Shown piece by piece: positions 8,821 through 16,886 of a stretch of DNA of 64,000 nucleotides. The position numbers were made by a program, and so were the translations under genes. The notes below the pieces were generated by a model that saw only the letters and a program-made list of their open reading frames with translations, was not told where the DNA came from and made no database searches. Within the stretch, counting starts at the first letter, position 1; each line of letters starts with the position of its first letter. Source of the stretch: Mesorhizobium sp. WSM4313 (lineage in GTDB: Bacteria > Pseudomonadota > Alphaproteobacteria > Rhizobiales > Rhizobiaceae); assembly GCF_002294725.1 (NCBI RefSeq), contig NZ_NSFT01000006.1:1-64000 (forward strand), written 5' to 3'.

Positions 8821-8922
8821 AGCGTTTCACCGTTTCATGGAAACGGCGAACCGCTCTAGCTCTTTGTTTTGACGCAATTCCGGACGGAAAACCGCACACA
8901 CTTTTCCTGGAATTGCTCTAAG
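8819..8922. repeat. Composite intergenic repeat (GAGCGTTTCACC / GCAATTCCGG families)
   Basis: A first inverted repeat runs AGAGCGTTTCACCGTTTC / GGAAACGGCGAACCGCTCT (8820-8859). A second unit starts GCAATTCCGGACGG and ends CCTGGAATTGC, leaving GGAAAACCGC and ACACTTTTCC between the arms. The second unit recurs twice in tandem at about 21642-21750. It provides the iclR stop codon and could terminate transcription from either side. Confidence 0.8.
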
Positions 8923-9277
8923 ACGCGCCTGGCAATGCGCTCTTTGCCGATATGTCGAAGAAATCGAGCAGGATGGCCAGCGCGACGCCACAGGCCGCGA
9001 AAATGAGGCCGGCGAGGAATATCCGACTGGCGCGGTCATGAATGCTTCGCTGCAAGGATTTGATGTCGAGCAGAATGGCCAGCGCCCGGATCTGCAGCGC
9101 AATGCCGACCAGGATCGGCAGGACGGCAATCAGATGGTAGGTCTGCCATGGGATGGGGTTGGCCGCCCAATGGGTGATGAAGCCTAGCGAGAACGCCAGC
9201 AGGATGCCGACGATGGTGATGGTGCCGTTGCGGAAAACCGGTTCGACCCGTTCTTCCTTGGGATCCAGATTGTCCAA
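8918..9277 (-). CDS. Hypothetical three-helix membrane protein
   Basis: A 119-residue protein with three predicted membrane segments: GTITIVGILLAFSLGFITHW, LIAVLPILVGIALQIRALAI and IFLAGLIFAACGVALAILLD. An acidic cytoplasmic N-terminus (MDNLDPKEERVEP) precedes them. I do not recognise a named family. It is a single gene whose 3' end abuts the composite repeat; the last codons (PGAS, stop TAG) lie at the repeat edge. Confidence 0.7.
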   Translation of the reverse strand: MDNLDPKEERVEPVFRNGTITIVGILLAFSLGFITHWAANPIPWQTYHLIAVLPILVGIALQIRALAILLDIKSLQRSIHDRASRIFLAGLIFAACGVALAILLDFFDISAKSALPGAS

Positions 9278-9433
9278 GCGAGCCTCCCCGCGATTGGCGT
9301 CAAGGCCAGATTAAACGCTTGCAAAATCGCTGTACATCGTTGGTTGCTCAGCAAGGCAGGCCGGCCATACCAGGACGGACGCCGGACTTGACCGGTCTTG
9401 CCGCGGCGTCGGAATGCATGCCAAAGGGCACGG

Positions 9434-9841
9434 ATGCGGAAAACAATCTACCTTCTGTCCGCCGCTTCACTTTGCGGATGCGTGGCGGCGACAGCGCCGC
9501 CGCCCTCCCCCAGCGGCAATCAACGCGTCGATCCTATTCCGATTTCGCTGGCCCTGGAGGAGATCATCACCGCCGGCGTCCGCCAGCACCTGAAGAACCC
9601 CATCGCTGCCAGATTCGGAACGATGCTCGCCGGAGAACGCACGTTGAACGGCCGCCACGAAGTGGTGGCGTGCGGCTATGTCGACGACAAGGGCTCTCCC
9701 GGCGGCAGCGAGCCATTCATCGGCAAGATCTATCCCGATGCCGGAAACAGCTTTGAACTGGTTGCGATAAATGACGTTTCGGTCATCGGCGCCTGCAAGG
9801 CGGCGGGATTGGCAATGCCGGAGCTGAAGCCCAATTCCTGA
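9434..9841 (+). CDS. Small predicted lipoprotein
   Basis: A 135-residue protein. MRKTIYLLSAASLCGCVAAT is a lipoprotein signal with Cys at residue 14 or 16. A Pro-rich linker and a globular domain follow, with ITAGVRQHLKNPIAARFGTM, VACGYVDDKGSPGG and FIGKI. The domain is of the small rhizobial secreted type, of unknown function. The ATG at 9434 opens directly on the signal peptide; the longer frame from 9398 adds only basic residues. A terminator hairpin follows. Confidence 0.75.
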   Translation: MRKTIYLLSAASLCGCVAATAPPPSPSGNQRVDPIPISLALEEIITAGVRQHLKNPIAARFGTMLAGERTLNGRHEVVACGYVDDKGSPGGSEPFIGKIYPDAGNSFELVAINDVSVIGACKAAGLAMPELKPNS

Positions 9842-9905
9842 ATTGCTGGAGGCCGAAACGTCGTCCGCTTCACATCAAGCCAATCAGGCGGATGCTCAGC
9901 GCAAG

Positions 9906-9933
9906 AAAAGGGGCTGCGGGCAGCCCCTCTTTC
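9906..9933. terminator. Bidirectional intrinsic terminator
   Basis: The stem GGGGCTG / CAGCCCC (9910-9916 with 9921-9927) has loop CGGG, preceded by AAAA and followed by TCTTT. It lies between two convergent genes and can serve both. Confidence 0.75.
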
Positions 9934-9955
9934 CAGCCGTTTGTTCAGCTCCCTC

Positions 9956-10267
9956 CTAGAGCCTGCAATAACGCGGGCCGTCGTAGCTCATATAGGTGTC
10001 GGTGCGCTCGTCGTAGCTGGCGTAGCGGGCATAGCAGCGGCGGACGTGGATCGAGTCGTAGCCGTCGTCTTCGACATAGACGCTGCGGGGCTGCTGCTGG
10101 GCAAGCAGGCTGCCGAGAACGAAACCGCCGACGCCGGCGGCGATGCCGATGCCGAGCTCGCGGCGGTGATGATGGTCGTGGGCGGCCGAAGGCTGGACGG
10201 TGCCGACGAGCGAGCCGGCGGCGACAGTGGTGGCGATGAGGCCGGAAACGATGGTGCGCTTGAACAT
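9956..10267 (-). CDS. BA14K-family small secreted/envelope protein
   Basis: A 103-residue protein. It has an N-terminal signal (MFKRTIVSGLIATTVAAGSL, cleavage after SAA), a His-rich stretch HDHHHRREL and a glycine-rich helix GIAAGVGGFVLGSLL. The C-terminal motif ASYDERTDTYMSYDGPRYC is the BA14K signature (Brucella 14-kDa immunoreactive protein). Its function is unknown; a lectin-like or envelope role has been suggested for the family. The start at 10267 has a CAGGAG ribosome site. Confidence 0.85.
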   Translation of the reverse strand: MFKRTIVSGLIATTVAAGSLVGTVQPSAAHDHHHRRELGIGIAAGVGGFVLGSLLAQQQPRSVYVEDDGYDSIHVRRCYARYASYDERTDTYMSYDGPRYCRL

Positions 10268-10375
10268 GACGATCTCCTGTTTCGGTGGAGAGGCGAACCA
10301 TCCGCCTCTTGATCGTCTGTCGCTGCGGCCCGGAAAAAGGTTCGAAGTATTTTTGCGATTTTTTTCGCCGGGATT

Positions 10376-10466
10376 GAGCGAACAGGGAGCAGCGAATAGC
10401 GAGTAGGAAAAGCGGGGATATGCTGAATGCAAATCCCCTATTCGCTATTCCCTATTCGCTACTCGC
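10376..10466. repeat. Second copy of the TAGCGAATAG inverted repeat
   Basis: The left arm includes AGCAGCGAATAGCGAGTAGG (10389-10408). The right arm includes CCTATTCGCTATTCCCTATT and CGCTACTCGCTC (to about 10466). The arms are imperfect complements of the same unit seen at 4099-4193. It lies between the stop of the 55-aa membrane protein gene and the BA14K promoter region. Confidence 0.8.
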
Positions 10467-10471
10467 TCACT

Positions 10472-10639
10472 TCATCCCATCCCCGTCACGTGCCTCAGCC
10501 AAAAGGCCAGCACGATGAAGCCGACGAAGGTGGCGACGCCGGTCCAGTCGATGTTGGCCTTCTTCAGATCGCTGACGACCTTCACCAGCAGAAGCCAGGT
10601 CACGACGATGAGCGGCAGGATGATGACGAATCTGATCAT
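10472..10639 (-). CDS. Small membrane protein (55 aa), unknown function
   Basis: A 55-residue protein starting MIRFVIILPLIVVTWLLLVK, with two membrane helices (the second WTGVATFVGFIVLAFWL) and a short polar connector. The frame upstream of 10639 is non-hydrophobic and probably not translated. No family recognised. It is transcribed away from the tRNA-Thr promoter region. Confidence 0.6.
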   Translation of the reverse strand: MIRFVIILPLIVVTWLLLVKVVSDLKKANIDWTGVATFVGFIVLAFWLRHVTGMG

Positions 10640-10748
10640 GCGGCACCCGTTCGATGCGATTGCACCCGAGACAGATGTAGGAAGCGGCGCAGCGTTTTTC
10701 AGCAAGCCGGCCAAGCCACCCGGTCCATTAAGAAACCAAAACGGAGTT

Positions 10749-10777
10749 TTGTCTTTACTGGCGCACAAAATGTGCTA
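10749..10777 (+). promoter_or_regulatory. Candidate promoter of tRNA-Thr
   Basis: A TTGTCT -35-like box (10749-10754), 17 bp spacer and GTGCTA -10-like box (10772-10777) end 12 bp before the mature tRNA 5' end. The position is right, but the -10 is a weak match. Confidence 0.35.
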
Positions 10778-10789
10778 CCGGAGCGCCGT

Positions 10790-10865
10790 GCCCTTGTAGC
10801 TCAGCTGGTAGAGCAGCGGTTTTGTAAACCGAAGGTCGCGGGTTCGATCCCTGCCGGGGGCACCA
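10790..10865 (+). tRNA. tRNA-Thr (anticodon TGT)
   Basis: A 76-nt cloverleaf. The acceptor stem GCCCTTG pairs with CGGGGGC through two G-U pairs, followed by A and an encoded CCA. The D arm is GCTCAGCTGGTAGAGC, the anticodon stem-loop is CGGTTTTGTAAACCG with anticodon TGT, and the T arm is GCGGGTTCGATCCCTGC. It reads ACA threonine codons. Confidence 0.97.
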
Positions 10866-10976
10866 TCCTGTAGCGGAGACGCCCGCAATGCCCTTCGAAC
10901 AAACGCTGTTCGCGAGCGCACGCGGCTGAGCACGCCGGTTATAATCGCTAGTGGCGTGACGCAGACGCGGGGAAGC

Positions 10977-11177
10977 ATGTCGCGAACCCTGATCATCGTT
11001 GGTCTCTGTTTGGTTGCCGTAGGTCTGCTATGGCCCTGGGTGGGCCGGATCGGCCTTGGCCGGCTACCGGGCGATATCGTCATCGAGCGCGAGAACTTCA
11101 GGCTCTACGTTCCCATCACCACGGGAATACTGATCAGCGTCGTGGTCTCGGCGATCCTGTGGCTGATCAACCGTTAG
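10977..11177 (+). CDS. DUF2905-family small membrane protein
   Basis: A 66-residue protein with two membrane helices (LIIVGLCLVAVGLLWPWVG and TTGILISVVVSAILWLINR). Between them lies the conserved DUF2905 segment LGRLPGDIVIERENFRLYVP. Function unknown. The ATG at 10977 has a GGGGAAG ribosome site. It converges with the TetR gene 27 bp away. Confidence 0.88.
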   Translation: MSRTLIIVGLCLVAVGLLWPWVGRIGLGRLPGDIVIERENFRLYVPITTGILISVVVSAILWLINR

Positions 11178-11204
11178 GGGCACTTCGGCGGCAGCGATTT
11201 CGCT

Positions 11205-11819
11205 TCACACCCCGATCGCCGCCACCAGCACCCTGTTCTGCCTTCGTATCGTCGCGCGCAGCTCCGGCATCTTCGCCTCGTCGCGCTTCACGAACTCGAT
11301 GAACATCATGTTCATGTTGTTGAAGATCAGCTCGCCCACCGCCGGGCCGTCTATGTCTGGGCGCACTAGGCTGAGCTCCTGGAGGCGGACTATCAGCGCA
11401 CTGATCTGCTTGGTCAGTTCCCGGTCGAGCGCCGTATAGGCCTGGCCGAAGGGGCTGTCGGGCAATTGCGTCGAGATCGCCATCGCCTGGCGCCACATCT
11501 CCTTGCTGAGATAATTTAGCGAGTGCTCGATATAGATGCCGATCAGCGTGTCCAGCGCGTCGCCGACATTGGCGGGCGGGCTGGCGACAACCCCTCGCCC
11601 GGCATTCAGCACCTCGTTGACCTCCATGGAGACGATGGCGCCGAGGATGTCGCCCTTGTTTCGGTAGTAGTTGTAGATCGTGCCGATCGAGACCTCGGCC
11701 TGCGCTGCGATCGCCTCGATCTTGGCGCCTTCATAGCCGGCCTCGCGGAACAGCTCCGTCGCCGCATCGATAATGCGCCTGTGCCGGTCCGCCTTCTGCC
11801 GTTCGCGCAATCCGCTCAT
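11205..11819 (-). CDS. TetR/AcrR-family transcriptional regulator
   Basis: A 204-residue repressor. The N-terminal HTH (residues 14-60) includes IIDAATELFREAGYEGAKIE and VSIGTIYNYYRNKGD. The helical C-terminal ligand domain is of unknown specificity. It is divergent from the ABC transporter operon starting at 11913. The 93-bp gap contains a 26-bp inverted repeat that is the likely operator, so the regulator probably controls the transporter and itself. Confidence 0.9.
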   Translation of the reverse strand: MSGLRERQKADRHRRIIDAATELFREAGYEGAKIEAIAAQAEVSIGTIYNYYRNKGDILGAIVSMEVNEVLNAGRGVVASPPANVGDALDTLIGIYIEHSLNYLSKEMWRQAMAISTQLPDSPFGQAYTALDRELTKQISALIVRLQELSLVRPDIDGPAVGELIFNNMNMMFIEFVKRDEAKMPELRATIRRQNRVLVAAIGV

Positions 11820-11846
11820 ATCGGCCTCTCTGCCATAAAATCATAA

Positions 11847-11872
11847 TTGACTCAATTTTAGAATTGGTTCAA
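11847..11872. promoter_or_regulatory. 26-bp inverted repeat, candidate TetR operator
   Basis: The left arm is TTGACTCAATT and the right arm AATTGGTTCAA, separated by TTAG; 9 of 11 positions are complementary. It sits in the gap between the TetR gene (minus) and the solute-binding protein gene (plus), 41 bp before the latter's ATG, where bound repressor would block the promoter. Confidence 0.6.
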
Positions 11873-11912
11873 CTTTTCTTCCAACAAGCCAGCAAGGCAG
11901 GGAGAACACTCG

Positions 11913-12995
11913 ATGACCATCACCGCCCGGACTCCGCATTTCACCCTGAAGTCTCATCTCGTAGCGGCCTGCGCGACAGCCGCGTTGCTGCTCGCAGCCA
12001 GTGCCGCCCAGGCCGCCGATCTCAACGCTCTGATCTGGTGCGATCATTCCGATCCGGCGCTGCTGCAGCCCTTCGAGGAAGCCAACAACGTCAAGGTCAA
12101 CGTCAAGGAATTCGAGGGCACCGGCGCGGGGCTCGCCATCGTCGACCAGTCGCAACCCGGCGACTGGGACGTGATGGTGATCGATTCCATCGACGTGCCG
12201 CGCGGCGTCGAGAAAGGCCTGTTCGAGCCGCTGCCCGAGGACAAGCTGCCCTTCGCCGACCTCTTCCCGGAAGTGAAGATGGATAAGTCGACCGTCGTTA
12301 ACGGCAAGCGCTACGGCATCACCGAAAAGTTCGGCTACAACACGATCGGCTTCAACAAGACCAAGGTGGATCCGGCCGACATGCAGTCGCTGGCCTCGCT
12401 CACCAGCGACAAATACAAGGGCAAGATCGCGATCTACGACTATTACCTGCCGGTGATCGGCATGGCTGCTCTGGCCATCGGCAAGAAGACGGCCGACCTC
12501 ACCGAGGCCGATCTGCCTGCCCTCAAAGCCGAGCTGCTCAAGATGAAGGCCAACGCCAAGCTGGTCGGCGAGGTCACGGCCAGCCAGACCGCTCTCGCCA
12601 CCGGCGAGGTCGACATATTGGTCGGCGGCGGCGAATGGGTGACGGCGGGGCTCGCCAAGGAGAATCCAGCGCTCGATTTCTCGATCCCGAAGGAAGGTGC
12701 TGTGCTCTGGTCGCAGTCGCTCGCCATGTTCAAGGATTCCAAGAACAAGGACATGGCGCTGAAATTCATCCAATATATCCTGAGCCCCGAGGGCCAGGCG
12801 CGGCTTGCCACCTCTTCCTGCTACTGGGGCATGCCTTCGAACAAGAAGGCGGCGCTGACTGATGATCAGAAGAAGATCCTGCGCTTCGACGAGCAACCCG
12901 GCTTCCTCGCCCGCGCCCAGGCCTATCCGGCGCCGAACGCCGATCTCGATAAGAAGATGCAGGATATGTGGACCGAGATGCTGCAGGCGCAGTAA
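11913..12995 (+). CDS. ABC transporter periplasmic binding protein, spermidine/putrescine (PotD) type
   Basis: A 360-residue secreted protein. The signal peptide ends near SAAQAADL (about residue 35). The mature domain has the PotD-type bilobal fold (LNALIWCDHSDPALLQPF, DWDVMVIDSIDVPRG, FNKTKVDPADMQSL, LSPEGQARLAT). It should capture the substrate in the periplasm for the two permeases that follow. The substrate may be a polyamine, but this subfamily also includes binders of other small cations, amino acids and opines. It is the first gene of a five-gene operon under the divergent TetR regulator. Confidence 0.88.
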   Translation: MTITARTPHFTLKSHLVAACATAALLLAASAAQAADLNALIWCDHSDPALLQPFEEANNVKVNVKEFEGTGAGLAIVDQSQPGDWDVMVIDSIDVPRGVEKGLFEPLPEDKLPFADLFPEVKMDKSTVVNGKRYGITEKFGYNTIGFNKTKVDPADMQSLASLTSDKYKGKIAIYDYYLPVIGMAALAIGKKTADLTEADLPALKAELLKMKANAKLVGEVTASQTALATGEVDILVGGGEWVTAGLAKENPALDFSIPKEGAVLWSQSLAMFKDSKNKDMALKFIQYILSPEGQARLATSSCYWGMPSNKKAALTDDQKKILRFDEQPGFLARAQAYPAPNADLDKKMQDMWTEMLQAQ

Positions 12996-13003
12996 ACCGG
13001 CCG

Positions 13004-13849
13004 ATGACATCAGTGGGAAACAAGTCGCGCGCCCTGCCCTGGGCGCTGGTCACGCCGGCGCTGGCATGGACATGTGCTTTCTTCGTGCTGCCCTTCATCG
13101 CCATGGGGTTTTCCAGCCTGACGGCGCATGACGGCGGCGGCTTCACTCTGGCCAACTACAGCCAGTTCTTCACCGATCCGTCCTACTGGCGGGCGATGGT
13201 GAACTCGCTGGAGGTAACGGCGATCGTCACCGTCATCTCGATCCTGCTTGCCTATCCCTTTGCCTGGATCCTTGCCGAGATGGTGCCGGAACGCTGGCAA
13301 CGGCTGGCGCTGATGCTGGCGGTGCTGCCGTTCTGGACCTCCTATGTCGTGCGCTCCTATTCCTGGCTGCTGGTGCTGGCGCAGAATGGCGTCATCAACC
13401 GGGCGCTTACCGGCATCGGCCTGATCGGCGAGCCGCTCCAGCTTGCCAACACGCGTTTCGCGACCGTCACCGGCTTCGTGCATTTCTTCGTCATGTTGTT
13501 GACGCTGACGATCTTCGCCAATCTGAAACAGCTCAGCCCGAGCTACCGCAAGGCTGCGGCCGACCTCGGCGCGGGGCCGGTGCGCACCTTCCTGCATGTC
13601 GTGCTGCCGCTGACCTTGCCCGGCATCATGGTCGGCGCCTTCCTCACCTTCGTGCTCTGCATCGGCGACTACATCACGCCGCAGATCCTCGGCGGCAACA
13701 ATGAGCTGGTCATGCCGCAGCTCGTCATGATGCAGATCGGCCGCCGCGGCGACTTCCCGTTGGCTTCGGCGCTGTCGATCATCCTGATGGCTGTGGTGAC
13801 CATCGCCTATCTTGCCTGCGCCCGCTGGCTGAAGATCGAGCGGGCCTGA
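13004..13849 (+). CDS. ABC transporter permease, PotB type
   Basis: A 281-residue inner-membrane permease. Six membrane helices are apparent. The EAA-type cytoplasmic loop is YRKAAADLGAGPVRTFLHVV followed by LPLTLPGIM, which contacts the ATPase. The ATG at 13004 lies 8 bp after the binding-protein stop; the frame to 12968 overlaps that gene. It is paired with the next permease. Confidence 0.9.
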   Translation: MTSVGNKSRALPWALVTPALAWTCAFFVLPFIAMGFSSLTAHDGGGFTLANYSQFFTDPSYWRAMVNSLEVTAIVTVISILLAYPFAWILAEMVPERWQRLALMLAVLPFWTSYVVRSYSWLLVLAQNGVINRALTGIGLIGEPLQLANTRFATVTGFVHFFVMLLTLTIFANLKQLSPSYRKAAADLGAGPVRTFLHVVLPLTLPGIMVGAFLTFVLCIGDYITPQILGGNNELVMPQLVMMQIGRRGDFPLASALSIILMAVVTIAYLACARWLKIERA

Positions 13850-13851
13850 CC

Positions 13852-14634
13852 ATGCGCGCCGCCATCCGCCTCGCCGCCTGGGTCTACGCCATCGCGATAT
13901 ACGGCTTCATCTTCCTGCCGGTGATCGTGCTGGTGCTGTTCTCGCTGCAGGCCACGTCTTTCCCGATCCCGCCCTTCACCGGCCCGTCGCTGCGCTGGTA
14001 TCAGGCGGTGCTGTCGGATGCGCGGCTCACCTCGGCGCTCCTCAACTCGCTGCTTGTGGCGGTGCTCTCCTCGCTTGCCTCCGTCACGCTCGGCTTTCTT
14101 TCCGCCTGGGGTTTCGCCCGCTTCGTGCTGCCAGGTTCGGCCATCCTGCGCGGCCTGATCACACTGCCGCTGACCGTCAGCTATCTCATCATCGGCATGG
14201 GCCTGCTGGTGCTGTTCAACTGGGCCGGTGTGCCGAAATCGCTGCTCGCGGCCGGCATCGGCCATGTCGTGATCAATCTGCCGCTCTGCTTCGCCATCAT
14301 CTACAGCCAGATGGGCGATCACCAGATCAACATCGAGCGCGCCGCGCGCGACCTCGGCGCCGCCGAATGGAAGGTGCTGCTCATGATCACCGTGCCGGTC
14401 ATGGCGCCGGCGATCTTCGCCGGCTTCTTCCTGTCGATGACCTTCTCCTGGGATGAGTTCGTCATCTCCTTTCTGCTCACCCGCTTCGAGACGACGCTGC
14501 CCGTGGAGATCTGGAACCTGCTGCGCTCAGGCCTCAATCCCAAGACCAATGCCGTCGGCTCGCTGGTCTTTGCCGTCTCCATCGTCCTGGTGGTGCTTTT
14601 CGAGCTGACGCTGTTGCGGAGAAAGCCGGCATGA
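13852..14634 (+). CDS. ABC transporter permease, PotC type
   Basis: A 260-residue permease with six membrane helices. The EAA loop is IERAARDLGAAEWKVLLMIT followed by VPVMAPAI. It starts MRAAIRLAAWVYAIAIYGFI two bases after the previous stop. Its final TGA overlaps the ATG of the ATPase gene by four bases (ATGA), a sign of translational coupling. Confidence 0.91.
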   Translation: MRAAIRLAAWVYAIAIYGFIFLPVIVLVLFSLQATSFPIPPFTGPSLRWYQAVLSDARLTSALLNSLLVAVLSSLASVTLGFLSAWGFARFVLPGSAILRGLITLPLTVSYLIIGMGLLVLFNWAGVPKSLLAAGIGHVVINLPLCFAIIYSQMGDHQINIERAARDLGAAEWKVLLMITVPVMAPAIFAGFFLSMTFSWDEFVISFLLTRFETTLPVEIWNLLRSGLNPKTNAVGSLVFAVSIVLVVLFELTLLRRKPA

Positions 14635-15695
14635 GCGCGCCCTTGGTCGATATCCGCAATGTCTCGCATCGCTTCGGCCAGCTACCGGTGCTGAAGAATG
14701 TCTCGCTGGCGATCGAGCCCGGCAGCTACACGATCCTGCTCGGACCGTCCGGTTCCGGCAAGACGACGCTGCTTTCGATCCTTGGCGGCTTCGTCACGCC
14801 CAGCGAGGGCAAGGTGTTCATCCGTGGTGTGGATTGCACCGCGGTGCCGCCGGCGAAGCGCCCGACGACCACCGTCTTCCAGGACTACGCGCTGTTTCCG
14901 CATATGAGCGTCGGCGGTAATGTCGGCTTCGGGCTGCGCATGCAGGGCGTCGACGGCGCGACCCGGGCGGCCAAGGCGCGCGAGGCGCTCGCTCTCGTCG
15001 GGCTGGCGGCCGCCTTCGACAAGAAGCCGCATCAGCTCTCCGGCGGCCAGCGCCAGCGCGTGGCGCTCGCCCGCGCGCTGGTCATCGAGCCGGCGGTGCT
15101 TTTGCTCGACGAGCCGCTCGGTGCGCTCGATCTCAAATTGCGCCGGCAGATGCAGGACGAGTTGAAGGCGATCCAGAAGCGCGTGGGCACCGCCTTTATC
15201 CATGTCACGCACGACCAGGAGGAAGCGATGGCGCTTGCCGATCATTGCGTGGTGATGAATGACGGCCGCATTGAGGACGAAGGATCGCCCGAGCGGGTCT
15301 ACGCGCGGCCGGCGACGCGCTTTTCCGCCACTTTCATGGGCGAGAGCACGATTCTTGCCGGCAGCGTGACCGAGGCGAGGAACGGGATCGTCACGGCCTC
15401 GACGGCGGTGGGGCCGATTTCACTGCCAGGTGCATCGCATGCCGGCGCCAAGGTCACGCTTGCCATCCGACCCGAGCACCTGGTCCTGGGCGAAGCGAAA
15501 GGCGATGTCGCGCTAGGCATGGCCAAGATCGGCGATGTCGTCTTCCAAGGCAGTTTCAAGCGCGTGCTGGCCATCTCGACGCAGGATACCGCGCTGCAAT
15601 TCATCGCTAAGGCGCCCGCTTCCGCTACCGTTCAGGCAGGCGACACGATCCAGGTTTCATGCAACGTTCAAGACATCATCCTGCTGGCGGACTGA
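14631..15695 (+). CDS. ABC transporter ATP-binding protein, PotA type
   Basis: A 354-residue ATPase. Walker A is GPSGSGKTTLL (about residue 38), the Q loop is VFQDYALFPHM, the signature is LSGGQRQRVALARAL, Walker B is VLLLDEPLGALD, and the H loop is VTHDQEEAM. The C-terminal third is a TOBE-type regulatory domain (TLAIRPEHLVLGE). It energises import by the permease pair before it. Three bases separate its stop from the MBL-hydrolase gene. Confidence 0.93.
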   Translation: MSAPLVDIRNVSHRFGQLPVLKNVSLAIEPGSYTILLGPSGSGKTTLLSILGGFVTPSEGKVFIRGVDCTAVPPAKRPTTTVFQDYALFPHMSVGGNVGFGLRMQGVDGATRAAKAREALALVGLAAAFDKKPHQLSGGQRQRVALARALVIEPAVLLLDEPLGALDLKLRRQMQDELKAIQKRVGTAFIHVTHDQEEAMALADHCVVMNDGRIEDEGSPERVYARPATRFSATFMGESTILAGSVTEARNGIVTASTAVGPISLPGASHAGAKVTLAIRPEHLVLGEAKGDVALGMAKIGDVVFQGSFKRVLAISTQDTALQFIAKAPASATVQAGDTIQVSCNVQDIILLAD

Positions 15696-15698
15696 TCC

Positions 15699-16457
15699 AT
15701 GGGTATGCTTCCGGTCATCGAGGCTCCGGACTGGTACGAAATCATCCGCATGGGCGACGATATCACGCTCATCCATGAGCCGTGGATAAAACCGTTCTTC
15801 CGCTGCAACATCTGGCATGTGCGCGGGCGCGACCGCGACCTGTTGTTCGACACCGGCCTCGGCCATTTCAGCCTGAAACGCCATGTGCCGCTGGTGAGCG
15901 AGCGCAAGCTTACCTGCGTGGCCAGCCACACGCATTTCGACCATATCGGCTGCCATCACGAATTCCCGGACCGCTGCGTGCACTCCGCCGAAGCGGCAAT
16001 CCTCGCCGATCCGCGCAATGAATGGACGGTGGCGGACCGCTACGCCAATGAGCAGATGTTCGACGGTGCGCCTGAAGGATGGGATACGGCGCGCTACCGC
16101 ATCCTGCCCGCGCCGGCGGGCCGGCTGCTCGATCATGGCGATATGGTCGACCTCGGCGACCGAGCCTTCGAGGTCATCCACACGCCTGGACACTCGCCCG
16201 GCGGGATCGCGCTTTATGAGAAAAAGACCGGCATCCTGCTGTCCGGCGACATAGTTTATGACGGGCCGCTGATCGACGACGTCTATCACTCAAATATCGA
16301 GGATTATGTCGCAACGCTGGTTGCCGTGCGCGAGCTCGACGTCTCGGTCGTGCATGGCGGCCATTTCCCAAGCTTCGGCAAGGTGCGCTACCGGCAACTC
16401 ATCGATGAGTATGTCGCGGGCAAACGCAAGGCCGGGTGCCACTTGCAGAGCGGCTGA
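15699..16457 (+). CDS. Metallo-beta-lactamase-fold hydrolase
   Basis: A 252-residue MBL-fold enzyme. The zinc motif is HTHFDH (in SHTHFDHIGCHHEF), with HTPGHSPGGIALYE, LLSGDIVYDG and VHGGHFPSFG downstream. There is no signal peptide, so it is cytosolic. Only 3 bp follow the ATPase stop, so it is the last gene of the transporter operon and probably acts on the imported compound. The substrate is unknown; lactonase, glyoxalase II and thioester hydrolase activities all occur in this fold. Confidence 0.88.
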   Translation: MGMLPVIEAPDWYEIIRMGDDITLIHEPWIKPFFRCNIWHVRGRDRDLLFDTGLGHFSLKRHVPLVSERKLTCVASHTHFDHIGCHHEFPDRCVHSAEAAILADPRNEWTVADRYANEQMFDGAPEGWDTARYRILPAPAGRLLDHGDMVDLGDRAFEVIHTPGHSPGGIALYEKKTGILLSGDIVYDGPLIDDVYHSNIEDYVATLVAVRELDVSVVHGGHFPSFGKVRYRQLIDEYVAGKRKAGCHLQSG

Positions 16458-16476
16458 GCGATCAGGGAAGCGAAGC

Positions 16477-16680
16477 CTACAGCGCCCTTTGCGGGCAAAG
16501 CGTTCCCGTGGCGTCGCCGCAGCGGGAAGCTGTCGGTTGCGGCCGCTGGCTCATCTCTTCGGAATGACGCACCAGCTCGGCGAACATCAGCGCGAAACTT
16601 CCCATCATCAGGAAGACTATGATCAGACGCGTTACCGGCAATAGACAGGTCTCTCGACTGGCTAGCCCCCGCCAACCCAT
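16477..16680 (-). CDS. Possible small membrane-anchored protein
   Basis: A 67-codon frame with one membrane helix (TRLIIVFLMMGSFALMFAEL) followed by a polar, Cys-containing tail (RHSEEMSQRPQPTASRCGDA). The helix makes it more convincing than a random frame, but no family is recognised. The start is uncertain: ATG at 16680, or a TTG near 16644 right before the helix. It is antisense to no known gene and lies between the MBL and nadK genes. Confidence 0.4.
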   Translation of the reverse strand: MGWRGLASRETCLLPVTRLIIVFLMMGSFALMFAELVRHSEEMSQRPQPTASRCGDATGTLCPQRAL

Positions 16681-16886
16681 CCACTGTCGGCTAACATGAT
16701 CGATCCGGCTTTACGAGTGTTTAAGCTTCGCCTTAACCATAGCAGCCATCACATTCATGTCGCGGCTGTCACGAAGCGCGATTGTCGGGTGTGCCCCCCG
16801 GCCGGCGCAGCGCCCTTCACAGACGTGGGCGCCGCATGCTACGCCGTCGCCGGCGCGGCCCCCCAGACGGTCGCCCTCCGGGAGCC

